Of a DNA stretch of 64,000 nucleotides, positions 36,758 to 45,139 are shown piece after piece. Position 1 is the stretch's first letter. Each line of letters begins with the position of its first letter. Under the pieces are notes generated by a model. It did not search any database, was not told where the DNA came from, and saw only the letters and a list, made by a program, of their open reading frames with translations. The translations under genes and the position numbers were made by a program. Source of the stretch: Methylomonas fluvii (lineage in GTDB: Bacteria > Pseudomonadota > Gammaproteobacteria > Methylococcales > Methylomonadaceae); the NCBI RefSeq assembly GCF_014850975.1, contig NZ_JACXST010000003.1, forward strand, positions 372,001 to 436,000. Direction: 5' to 3'.

Positions 36758-37565
36758 TCCGCTCAAAGCATTTAGGCTCGCGCACGTGGTCTTTTGCTAT
36801 TGTCGCAATCTTTTTTACTTTGCACACAAACCTGCCAAGCCTGGCGATTAAACCTAAAAGCCTTGCCGGCGAGGCAAATTGATTCGCCCGCCAGGCAAAA
36901 TGCCTAGCGCGCAACGCATTTTGCTATCGTCGCGAAGCTTTTTATCTTGCGCGCAAGCCTGCCAAGCCTGGCGATTAAACCTAAAAGCCTTGCGGGCAAG
37001 GCAAATTGATTTGCCCCTCTGGCAAAACGCCTTGCGCGCAACCTGTTTTAGCTCGTGCACGAGGTGTTTTGCTATCGTCGCAATCATTTTTATCTTGCGC
37101 GCAAGCCTGCCAAGCCTAGCGATTAAACCTAAAAGCCTTGCGGGCAAGGCAAATTGATTTGCCCCTCTGGCAAAACGCCTTGCGCGCAACCTGTTTTAGC
37201 TCGTGCACGAGGTGTTTTGCTATCGTCGCAATCATTTTTATCTTGCGCGCAAGCCTGCCAAGCCTGGCGATTAAACCTAAAAGCCTTGCGGGCAAGGCAA
37301 ATTGATTTGCCCCTCTGGCAAAACGCCTTGTGCGCAACCTGTTTTAGCTCGTGCACGAGGTGTTTTGCTATCGTCGCAACCATTTTTATCTTGCGCGCAA
37401 GCCTGCCAAACCTTGCGATTAAACCTAAAAGCCTTGCGAGCGAGGCAAATTCATTCGCCAGTCAGGCAGAATGCCTCGCGCGCAAAGGGATTAGGCTCGC
37501 GCACGAGGTAATTTGCTATCGTCGCAAAGCTTTCTTTATTACTCGCCAGCTTACTAAGCCAGGCG
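36757..37565. repeat. Palindrome-rich tandem array, 148-bp period
   Basis: The sequence CCTGCCAAGCCTGGCGATTA or a near match begins at 36831, 36958, 37106, 37254 and 37402, giving spacings of 127, 148, 148 and 148 bp. The three central units (36958-37401) differ by only one or two bases each; the first is shorter by 21 bp and the end units are diverged. Each full unit holds several perfect palindromes: CTTGCGCGCAAG, CTCGTGCACGAG, GCCTTGC-GG-GCAAGGC and CAAAT-TG-ATTTG. The period is not a multiple of three, so the frames crossing it are not a repeat protein. No function is known to me. Confidence 0.9.
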
Positions 37566-37833
37566 GCAACGTGTTTTAGTTTGGTCCGAGCGAACGGGGT
37601 TTGCGCGAATAGCTCAATGCGATTAGCGCTAGGCGTCAAGGTCCGAATGATGGGGAAATCCCTAATCCCAGAAAAAAATCATACCGGGCACCAATCAATC
37701 GCACTGGAATTGAATGCAATTGATCAATGTATTGTTGGCAGGCTTACTCGGCTATCGGTCAATAACTGTCTCATGCTGAAGCAATTTCAATGACCTCTAA
37801 CTGTTCGTTTGCAACCCTATAATCGTCCGCAGT

Positions 37834-37913
37834 CGTAGGATGCATAAGCGATAGCGTCATGCATCGAGAGGCATCCTAAGGCGGCGGATGACGCTCCGCT
37901 TATCCGCCCTACG
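37834..37913. repeat. Dispersed GGATGCATAA...GGCGGATGACGCTCCGCT repeat, copy 2
   Basis: Second, more complete copy of the element at 36695-36757. The ends CGTAGGATGCATAAGCG and CCGCTTATCCGCCCTACG are near-complementary, so it can fold into a long interrupted hairpin. It borders the right side of the array and precedes the AlbA_2-like frame. Confidence 0.65.
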
Positions 37914-37923
37914 GTCCTGTAAT

Positions 37924-38520
37924 TCAATGCCTTGTAAATAGATCGTCGATGGCTAATAACTTTTTACCTTTAGCCTCAATAGTTGATGAGTTTTCTCTTG
38001 TATAGGCAACTTCACCCAAAAAGGATACTTCCTTTTGATAAGGTACTCTTACTCTAATTACCGAAAGTCCTTTATATTCAACACAGTCTATTTGAGACAA
38101 AACTTGATTTTTTAAGTTATCACTTAGTTCGGAATTTCTAATGAAGGCGAGAATACGCTCTAGATAAGATTCCTGATCACATTTTAAATACGAGAATTCT
38201 CGTTCTATACCAACTACATACCGAGAGCCCACAACGACATAGTCAATTCCATCAAGTGATTTTATTCGTTCAGCATCACTTTTATTATCTGCAACGCCGA
38301 TGAATATAAAACCATCTGCGTCAGGGCCTACATTAGCTATTCCACAAATAGTTTCCAGTAACTTATTGGGAAGATTTTTATCTATAGATCGATCCATCGA
38401 TAAATCTACAAAACCCTGTTTACATTCATACCTTCCTGTTTCAACCTTTGATCTTCTAAGCGAATTCTCTAGGTCAAGAGCAAGCCCGGCTCCGTGTTTA
38501 GCATTGGTGGATCTTTTTTT
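37924..38520 (-). CDS. AlbA_2/Schlafen-like domain frame, in -1 frame to the DUF262 gene
   Basis: From Met at 38397 this frame gives 157 residues (IANVGPDADGFIFIGVADN...), matching the AlbA_2 (Schlafen AAA-4) nucleic-acid-binding domain. The same frame is open upstream to the A7 run at 38514-38520 and encodes the missing first strand of the domain, VETGRYECKQGFVDLS. No ATG, GTG or TTG in this frame lies upstream of 38397 within that segment. Translation of the whole domain would thus need a -1 slip from the DUF262 frame at AAAAAAA, giving a fusion of about 591 residues. Otherwise a mutation or sequencing error has split one gene. The boundary given is that of the open -1 frame. Confidence 0.7.
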   Translation of the reverse strand, partial: KKRSTNAKHGAGLALDLENSLRRSKVETGRYECKQGFVDLSMDRSIDKNLPNKLLETICGIANVGPDADGFIFIGVADNKSDAERIKSLDGIDYVVVGSRYVVGIEREFSYLKCDQESYLERILAFIRNSELSDNLKNQVLSQIDCVEYKGLSVIRVRVPYQKEVSFLGEVAYTRENSSTIEAKGKKLLAIDDLFTRH

Positions 38521-39698
38521 ACAAAGTAGCGCGAAATTAAACCCTTTGTCTTGTCGATATTTTTTATTCTATCTTCTGTCTTAGAGTACTTAGCTGTGGT
38601 TTTTATGTCACTTTGCAGATTTTTAATTGCCCCCATAATCTTTTGGTTGTCATTCGGGGAAAGCTCCTCAACTATCACCAACTGATGCATTGCCATGAAT
38701 AATGTATAGAAGGCTGTTTTAATAGGATTGGTTGAGCCTGGGTTAATTACAGCTCTCAATGCATTATTTTCACGGCTATATGCTTCAATAATCTCTCGCA
38801 AGACTGATAGTGTTACTTTAACTTCCTCATAAACCTTGTCTACGCCATAAAGTGTTAATGCGCGCCTTAATTGCTCATATTCCTTGCTGTTTGGATCATA
38901 AAATAAATCGAGAAGCTCCTTGCTTCTCGCGATAGGTTGGGCCATCACGATTGATGCACAGATATCAGAGATAATCTCCTCGTCTTCGCTTTCTCGAAGT
39001 TGACGTGTCCACATCACACCTTGTTTACACCAAAATATTTCTTCTGCTTTAAGTTGATAACCCATATCGGCACGCACAGAGTCTATGCTTATTTCAGGCA
39101 TCTCAGATAGTGGTAGGATTTCCCTGGATGCATCTCCCCTAATCTCAGACGCCAATTTTCTTACAAGTATAGAAAAGTCGTCTACCATGCCTGCTTGGCG
39201 TCTTTCTTGTAAGCTTAATTGACGCCCACCGGAGTTGATCCGACCAAACACATCAGTTGTTTTATCTTCCCCTGCAGAGGGAAAAATTGTTACTGCCAGC
39301 TGATAATCTAGAAAGTCTGCCACTTCATTTGGACTCAAGAACGTATTTTCACCTTTTTCAGCTGCTTTAAATAAACCATCATTCGCCAACTGCTTAGCTC
39401 TTGAAAACTCTTCTATATCGAAATATCTCTCATTGAGAGGGAAATGGTTCTCTATAAACGAAAAAATCGCGTTAAGACGTTGCATTCCATCCATTATTTC
39501 AAACGATCCCGATTGAGAGTCCTCTGCTAACAGAATTAATGGGATTGGGTAGTCCTTCATTATGCTATCGACTAAAGATTGTTTTTCGGACAAACTCCAA
39601 ACAAGTTTTCTCTGGTATTTCCGGTTAACTATAAGTTTCCCATCTCGATAGTTTCGATAAGCTTCTTGAATACTCATACCCCTTGGAGTGATGCTCAT
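38469..39698 (-). CDS. DUF262 (GmrS/ParB-like) domain protein
   Basis: A 409-residue protein whose N-terminal half is DUF262: RKYQRKLVWSLSEKQSLVDSIMKDYPIP, the signature variant MDGMQRLNAI (residues 69-78; usually DGQQR) and FGRINSGGRQLSLQERRQAG. DUF262 is the ParB-like NTPase/nuclease domain of GmrSD-type modification-dependent restriction systems and related defence proteins. The usual C-terminal HNH (DUF1524) domain is absent. Instead the gene ends 14 codons after an A7 run, beyond which an AlbA_2-like domain is open in the -1 frame. AT-rich composition and flanking repeats suggest acquired DNA. A defence role is plausible but unproven. Confidence 0.82.
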   Translation of the reverse strand: MSITPRGMSIQEAYRNYRDGKLIVNRKYQRKLVWSLSEKQSLVDSIMKDYPIPLILLAEDSQSGSFEIMDGMQRLNAIFSFIENHFPLNERYFDIEEFSRAKQLANDGLFKAAEKGENTFLSPNEVADFLDYQLAVTIFPSAGEDKTTDVFGRINSGGRQLSLQERRQAGMVDDFSILVRKLASEIRGDASREILPLSEMPEISIDSVRADMGYQLKAEEIFWCKQGVMWTRQLRESEDEEIISDICASIVMAQPIARSKELLDLFYDPNSKEYEQLRRALTLYGVDKVYEEVKVTLSVLREIIEAYSRENNALRAVINPGSTNPIKTAFYTLFMAMHQLVIVEELSPNDNQKIMGAIKNLQSDIKTTAKYSKTEDRIKNIDKTKGLISRYFVKKDPPMLNTEPGLLLT

Positions 39699-40018
39699 AT
39701 ATTTCCCTTTAACTAACTAATTTTTTAAAATAATTGAACGGTTTTGTATATCTACCATGAAATTACCACATCATCGCAATTCATTGCCAAAATAGAGTTG
39801 TTCCCTGCTTGCACAATCCTATGGGAATTGATTGCCGACAATTCTTCTGAATGGACAGCAGTTTTCAATTTGGATACAACTCAGGCAGAGTGCAATTTAC
39901 TAGAGTGTGGAAAACAGGCTTCCCATTCGGGCGCTAAGCGTCAATTCCACTCGCTTATTCATTATTTGCATCACTCGATCACTGAGTTGGCAAGAAGAAT
40001 AGACGGAAAGCCTCGTGT

Positions 40019-40927
40019 CTATTCTGATTCACCGTTCGCCGGCCAGCTAGCCAGCATCTTTTGGTGTTCACTCAAGCTAGGTAAACCTGGCCTGGCGCCT
40101 ATTTTGGTGCAGCATAACGCGCCGGCCACACTGGCGTAACGCAATAATTCTACCCAGCTCAAGCCTTTGGCAAGGCCGGCGGCAAAGGCGCCGTGAAAGG
40201 CATCGCCGGCGCCGGTGGTGTCTATGGCGACGATAGGCGGCGCGCTGAGGCTGCCTTGTTCCTGGCCGCGTTGCCAGATCAAGCCGCGTTCGCCCAGGGT
40301 AATGACTACCACCGGGGCAATTTGCGCCAGTTTGGATAAGGCTAGGTTTTCATCGCCGGCATATTGCACGGCAAATTTTTCCGAACAGACCAGATAATCG
40401 ACTTTGTCCATTAGAGCCAAAGTGCCGTCGTGCAGCGAGCCGGCGTCTAACACCGATGGTACCGGGTGGGTTAACTGATTCAGTAAGCGCAGGGAAATAT
40501 GCGGCTCGTGACCATCGAACAGCAGCACTTTGGCTGCTAAGCCGTCAAAGTCGATAGCGGTGGCGGGCAGGGCGCTGGTTTGTCCTTTGTAATTGATTAA
40601 GGCGCGTTGGCCGTTCGGTTTTACCAGCACCGTGGACAACGGGGTGGGCGACTCGCCACGCACCACGAAGCGCGTATCGACGTTATGGTCTTGCAACTCC
40701 TGCAAATGACTGTCGCCATACACGTCATTACCCAAATAACCGCAAAAGCCGGCCTTACCACCTAGTTTAGCCACTGTGACCGCGGCGTTGGCGGCGGGTC
40801 CGCCGCCGCAACCCAGCAAGTCGTCGGCGACGATTTTTTCATCGGCACCGGGATGATGCGGTACCGAAAACACCAAGTCGTAGCTGGCGTGGCCGATACA
40901 AAGTACGTGGAGCGGTGTGGCGGTCAT
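40019..40927 (-). CDS. PfkB-family sugar kinase
   Basis: A 302-residue ribokinase-like kinase. PfkB signature 1 is seen as GCGGGPAANAAVTVAKLGGKAGFCGYLGNDVYGD, and signature 2 as DTTGAGDAFHGAFAAGL with the catalytic Asp in GAGD. It phosphorylates a sugar or nucleoside-like substrate with ATP; the substrate cannot be told, though sulphofructose-kinase-like members share this layout. Its start overlaps the stop of the RimK-family gene by four bases, so the two are translationally coupled. Confidence 0.9.
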   Translation of the reverse strand: MTATPLHVLCIGHASYDLVFSVPHHPGADEKIVADDLLGCGGGPAANAAVTVAKLGGKAGFCGYLGNDVYGDSHLQELQDHNVDTRFVVRGESPTPLSTVLVKPNGQRALINYKGQTSALPATAIDFDGLAAKVLLFDGHEPHISLRLLNQLTHPVPSVLDAGSLHDGTLALMDKVDYLVCSEKFAVQYAGDENLALSKLAQIAPVVVITLGERGLIWQRGQEQGSLSAPPIVAIDTTGAGDAFHGAFAAGLAKGLSWVELLRYASVAGALCCTKIGARPGLPSLSEHQKMLASWPANGESE

Positions 40928-42402
40928 TGCGCGACTCCTTTACTGCGATTGTCCATGCGCCTTAGAAATTCGCTCATGATAGCTTTATACAATTCATCGC
41001 CCAGATACTTGTCTTCCACGCCGCTGTCGATGCTGGGGTTGTCGTTGACTTCAATCACATAGCCTTTGCTCTTGATTTCTTTGACGTCCACGCCGTACAA
41101 GCCGTTGCCTATTGGCTGTGTGGCCCGTAATGCCGCGTCCAGCACGCCTTTGGGGACTTCGAAAGTCGGCAAGGTATCGAAATTGCCGCTGTCGGTGCGT
41201 TTGGCGCCGTGCCGGTAGATCTGCCAATGGTTTTTCACCATGAAGTAGCGGCAGGCGTACAGGGCTTTTTGGTTGAAGATGCCGATGCGCCAGTCAAAAT
41301 CGGTGTACAAAAACTCCTGGGCCAGCAACAGCGCCGATTGCTCGAATAACTCGGCGACTTTGTCCTCCAGTTCCTGGCGGTTATGCACTTTGACGATGCC
41401 CCGCGAAAACGAGCCATCCGGGATTTTGATCACCACCGGGTAACCGGCGCTGGCCTCCAGATTGTCCAAGTGTTGGGTGTTGCCCTTGTGTAAGATCCAG
41501 GTTTTCGGCGACGGCACTTTATGGGTGCGAAACAGGTCGGCCAGATAGACTTTATTGGCGCAGCGCAAGATGGAGGTGGGATCGTCGATCACCACCAAGC
41601 CTTCGGCTTCCGCTTTTTTGGCGAAACGGTAGGTGTGATGGTCGATGGCGGTAGTTTCGCGGATGAATAAGCCATCAAATTCCGGCAGGCGGCCGTAATG
41701 ATTCAAGGTAATCAGTTCCACGTCGATACCCAGCTGCCTGCCGGCATCGATAAATTTCTTCAGCGCGCCGCGATTGCTGGGCGGCAGTTGTTCGGAGGGA
41801 TTGATCAGAATCGCCAAATCGTAACGTGCGGTTTTTCGGGTCCGGCTTTTTCGCCAGACTTTTTTGCTAAATCGATCCAGAGCATCGGCAAACAAAGTCT
41901 GCATGGCATCGTCCAATTGCTTGGGCGAGACGGCTTTTAGATCGGTGATTTGCCATTGCTGCTCAAAGCGCAAACTAATTTCCAAAATTGGGCAGGCGAA
42001 ACGCTCGAACAATAGCCGCGCCAATTCTTGGAATGCGGGTTCCGGCGTAGTGCCGAAATAGCTGTGCAGGGTAACTTCGCCGTTTTTGTTTTGATGTTTG
42101 AAAGCACGTGCCAGTGGCTGGTTTAAATCTTCCAGTTGCAGGCGATACAAAGCATTTTTGCCCAAGTCGTTGATGACTTTAACCGACGGAATCACATGAT
42201 GATTACGAGCCTCGGCCAGTAGCGAGCAATAATAGCCGTCAGATAGATAGGTGTAGCTGCTGCACAGGTTGATTACCCGCACCCGCTGGTCGGGATCGGT
42301 TTGTTCGCTGGCCAGATAGTCTTCAAAGCTGACCACCTGGTCGCTAGGGTAATAAGGATTCCAATCCGAAAGGTCGTCAACGACCAGCAGCGTGCTTGCC
42401 AT
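40924..42402 (-). CDS. RimK-family ATP-grasp ligase with N-terminal RimK-like domain
   Basis: With the start at 42402 the protein has 492 residues and begins ASTLLVVDDLSDW, the usual start of the family; the upstream in-frame extension looks non-coding. The N-terminal domain (about 1-180, NLCSSYTYLSDGYYCSLLAEARNH) is followed by an ATP-grasp domain (about 200-480) with YPVVIKIPDGSFSRGIVKV and the metal-binding EVNDNPSID. ATP-grasp ligases of this kind join an amino acid to a carboxylate, as RimK does to ribosomal protein S6. It is divergent from genes for an M14-like hydrolase and a GNAT/C39 protein, a recurring set that suggests a peptide-modification pathway. Confidence 0.88.
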   Translation of the reverse strand: MASTLLVVDDLSDWNPYYPSDQVVSFEDYLASEQTDPDQRVRVINLCSSYTYLSDGYYCSLLAEARNHHVIPSVKVINDLGKNALYRLQLEDLNQPLARAFKHQNKNGEVTLHSYFGTTPEPAFQELARLLFERFACPILEISLRFEQQWQITDLKAVSPKQLDDAMQTLFADALDRFSKKVWRKSRTRKTARYDLAILINPSEQLPPSNRGALKKFIDAGRQLGIDVELITLNHYGRLPEFDGLFIRETTAIDHHTYRFAKKAEAEGLVVIDDPTSILRCANKVYLADLFRTHKVPSPKTWILHKGNTQHLDNLEASAGYPVVIKIPDGSFSRGIVKVHNRQELEDKVAELFEQSALLLAQEFLYTDFDWRIGIFNQKALYACRYFMVKNHWQIYRHGAKRTDSGNFDTLPTFEVPKGVLDAALRATQPIGNGLYGVDVKEIKSKGYVIEVNDNPSIDSGVEDKYLGDELYKAIMSEFLRRMDNRSKGVAQ

Positions 42403-42557
42403 GGTTAAAATGCCCGAAAGGTTTGTGTTGGGCGGGGATTTTGAAACCAGTCGGGTATTAAGACAAGCCGAATTCTGCAATTCCCTCTGCTGCTACCTAT
42501 TGCTTGCGGCTTGGGGGTTTGCCACACTGTACAATTACCGTCCCCGAACAGTTGAGT

Positions 42558-43661
42558 ATGCAGATGAGTTTGTCCCCCTACGGCACCGAAATCGATACCC
42601 GCGTCTTCCCGGCCAGCTATGCCAAGGCACGCGAGGCTTGGTTGTCACTAATCACTGCGGTGACACACCCGCTAAGACACGAGATTTATCAATGCGCCGG
42701 ACTGGGGCCGGAAGGCGAATCTTTGCTGACCGATACCGCCTGGATAGGCGATGAACAAGCGGAAAATGTGGTGGTGTGCCTTGCCGCGACGCACGGTGTG
42801 GAAGGCTTTGCGGGCAGCGCGATACAGCTTGATGTACTGCAAGGCTTAAGCAAACGCCTACTGGAGATTCCCAATGATACGGCGCTATTGCTGGTCCATG
42901 CCTTAACGCCCTGGGGCTACGCCTGGTCGCGGCGCTGCGACCGCGATGGCGTGGATTTGAATCGCAATGCGGTAGATTTTTCCCAGCTCTTGCCGGAGAA
43001 CCCGGATTACGACAAGTTGCGGGAATGGCTATTTGTGGCGGATGCTGGACAAAGGCAGCTGGCGTTTGCCGATTTTAGCCGGCAATACGGCCGCGTCGCG
43101 CTGGAAAAAGCCATCAGCGGTGGCCAATACCGTGACCCGTCCGGGCCGTTTTACGGTGGCCGGGCGCCGGCGCATGGCCGGCTGGTCTGCGAGGATTTGA
43201 TTCGACGTCACAATTTGACGCAACGCCGTCTAGCAGTGGTGGATTTACATACCGGCCTGGGGCCTTACGGTTACGGGGAGATTATTTGCGATCATCAGCC
43301 CGACAGTGCTGGCGCGACGGTCGCGCAAAGCTGGTACGGCGATTCGGTGACCTTGCCTTTAGCCGGCACGTCCAGCTCGGTGCCGAAACTGGGCTTGTTA
43401 GATTATCTCTGGCACGCCAACATGAATTCGCAAAGTTGTTATGTGACGCTGGAGTTTGGCACGTATAGCACCGACCATTTGTTTGAAGTGCTTCTGCGCG
43501 ATCATCAACTGTGGGCCGCCGAGGATATTAACGATCAACGTTTTGCCCACAGCATGGTGATGCGTCAGCATTTTTGCCCCAACGATAATGCTTGGCAGGA
43601 GATGGTGTTGTTTCGGGCGCGGCAAGTGTTGGGTCAGGCGCTACGCGGGGTATCGTCGTGA
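42558..43661 (+). CDS. DUF2817 (M14-like zinc carboxypeptidase) protein
   Basis: With the start at 42558 the product has 367 residues. DUF2817 is related to M14 carboxypeptidases and succinylglutamate desuccinylase. Visible motifs are VCLAATHGVEGFAGSAIQ (His and Glu zinc ligands), DGVDLNRNAVDF (substrate-binding NR), VVDLHTGLG (third ligand His) and YVTLEFGTYS (catalytic Glu). There is no signal peptide. The stop overlaps the GTG start of the GNAT/C39 gene, so these are co-translated. It probably hydrolyses an amide or peptide bond, perhaps of a product of the RimK-family ligase. Confidence 0.85.
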   Translation: MQMSLSPYGTEIDTRVFPASYAKAREAWLSLITAVTHPLRHEIYQCAGLGPEGESLLTDTAWIGDEQAENVVVCLAATHGVEGFAGSAIQLDVLQGLSKRLLEIPNDTALLLVHALTPWGYAWSRRCDRDGVDLNRNAVDFSQLLPENPDYDKLREWLFVADAGQRQLAFADFSRQYGRVALEKAISGGQYRDPSGPFYGGRAPAHGRLVCEDLIRRHNLTQRRLAVVDLHTGLGPYGYGEIICDHQPDSAGATVAQSWYGDSVTLPLAGTSSSVPKLGLLDYLWHANMNSQSCYVTLEFGTYSTDHLFEVLLRDHQLWAAEDINDQRFAHSMVMRQHFCPNDNAWQEMVLFRARQVLGQALRGVSS

Positions 43662-44776
43662 CGGCTTTAGCCAACGATTTGGCGGTGCGTCCGGCGCAAA
43701 GCGCCGATCTGGAGGGCTTGGTGGCTTTGGAAAATGCCAGCTTTGCCACCGATAAATTAAGCCGGCGCAGTTTTCGGCATTGGTTAAATTCCGATCATCG
43801 CGCTCTGTTACTGGCAGAATGGGCGGGGCTGGTGGTTGGCTATATTTTGATCATTTATCATCCCGGTACGCGCTTGGCGCGGATTTATTCGCTAGCCGTT
43901 TCCCCGCAGTTACGTGGCAAGGGCATAGCCAAGACCTTAATGCTGGCCGGCGAGCAAGCCGCGCACGACGATGGCCGCCTTTATCTGCGCCTGGAGGTGA
44001 GTGTGGATAACACGCCGGCCATCCGCCTTTACGAGGCGCTGGGCTTCCAAAAATTTGGTTTGTACCGCGACTATTACCAGGACCATAAAGATGCCTTGCG
44101 CTATCAAAAGCGCATCCGCCGTTATCGTGATACGCCGCAACATCGCTCGGTGCATTGGCTGCGGCAAACCACGCCGTTTACCTGCGGCCCGGCGGCGTTG
44201 ATGATGGCGATGCACGCGCTGAATAAAACGTATTTGCCGTCGCGCGAGCAAGAAATCGAGTTATGGCGCGAAGCTACTACTATTTTCATGACCTCCGGTC
44301 ACGGTGGTTGCCATCCCATAGGTTTGGCCTTGGCTGCCAAACGCCGGCAGTTTTCGGTGGAAGTATGGATTAATCAAACCGGCTCCTTGTTTATCGACAG
44401 TGTACGCAGCGATGATAAAAAACAGATCGTCGAGTTGGTCGATACCTGTTTCAAGCGCGAAGCGGCGGAGCAGGGCGTGGCGATCCATTACGCCAATGTC
44501 ACACAGAATGATTTGATCGCCGCGTTTGAAGCTGGGGCAATTCCGATCATTTTGATCAGTACCTTTTCGATGGATAGAAAAAAAGCCCCGCATTGGGTGG
44601 TGGTGAGCGGTTTTGATAAGGATTGTTTGTACATGCACGATTCCGACCCGGACGACGGCCGGCAGAATGAGTTGGATTGCCAGTTTATCCCGATTGCCCG
44701 CGAAGACTTTGATCGGATGTCCTGTTTTGGTAAATCGAGGTTGCGGACGGCTGTCATTGTTTGGCCGGGTGCTTAG
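43658..44776 (+). CDS. GNAT acetyltransferase fused to a C39-like peptidase domain
   Basis: The GTG at 43658 overlaps the stop of the DUF2817 gene (GTGA) and gives 372 residues. The N-terminal GNAT domain (about 8-150) carries SPQLRGKGIAKTLML, the acetyl-CoA pyrophosphate loop, like RimI. The C-terminal domain (about 165-370) is C39-like with Cys176 in FTCGPAALMMAM and His in HWVVVSGFD followed by DSDPDDG. C39 peptidases cut after Gly-Gly in leader peptides, but here no ABC transporter is fused. The pairing with RimK-family and M14-like genes recurs in proteobacteria and points to post-translational peptide editing; the substrate is unknown. Confidence 0.87.
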   Translation: MTALANDLAVRPAQSADLEGLVALENASFATDKLSRRSFRHWLNSDHRALLLAEWAGLVVGYILIIYHPGTRLARIYSLAVSPQLRGKGIAKTLMLAGEQAAHDDGRLYLRLEVSVDNTPAIRLYEALGFQKFGLYRDYYQDHKDALRYQKRIRRYRDTPQHRSVHWLRQTTPFTCGPAALMMAMHALNKTYLPSREQEIELWREATTIFMTSGHGGCHPIGLALAAKRRQFSVEVWINQTGSLFIDSVRSDDKKQIVELVDTCFKREAAEQGVAIHYANVTQNDLIAAFEAGAIPIILISTFSMDRKKAPHWVVVSGFDKDCLYMHDSDPDDGRQNELDCQFIPIAREDFDRMSCFGKSRLRTAVIVWPGA

Positions 44777-44855
44777 TTCGAGCTTTTCATTCTCAGCTGC
44801 TTGCGCAAGCGTTACAATTGCCTTAGCAACCTATCGATTCACGAGACTTTAACCC

Positions 44856-45011
44856 ATGAACAACCAGCATCACGACGACAGCAAGAAAGTTAAAAATATT
44901 GCCGCGGTTTTGTATCTATTGGTGCTGACTTTTCTGGTCGGTGGTTCTTATCTGCATCAGCAGAGCGCGGATAGTGCTCAAGTCCCGGCAACGACTGCCG
45001 CGCAACCTTAA
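44856..45011 (+). CDS. Small single-pass membrane protein (51 aa)
   Basis: A short frame encodes a His/Asp/Lys-rich N-terminus (NNQHHDDSKK), one hydrophobic helix (AAVLYLLVLTFLVGGSYL) and a polar tail ending AQP. It lies between the GNAT/C39 gene and alaC. The ribosome-binding site is weak (GAG at -15), so translation is uncertain. I do not recognise a family. Confidence 0.45.
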   Translation: MNNQHHDDSKKVKNIAAVLYLLVLTFLVGGSYLHQQSADSAQVPATTAAQP

Positions 45012-45139
45012 ATTTCGCCCGATCAGCATTTTCGGACACGTCTCGCTGTACCGAAATTGACATCGCCCTGCAACAACAGTACCTTAGCCGGCTTTCTTTT
45101 AGAAGCCGTCTTTAAAATTCAGAATCTCAAGAGTGATTA

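Noticed and set aside
36757-37565. CRISPR array
   Set aside because: Units are contiguous 148-bp copies without short repeats separated by unique spacers, and no cas gene is near.
36854-37579. Several long frames on both strands inside the tandem array
   Set aside because: They repeat the array sequence, shift frame between units because 148 is not a multiple of three, and have no ribosome-binding sites.
39744-40139. 131-residue plus-strand frame
   Set aside because: It starts at a weak codon, overlaps the end of the PfkB gene antisense, and shows no domain.
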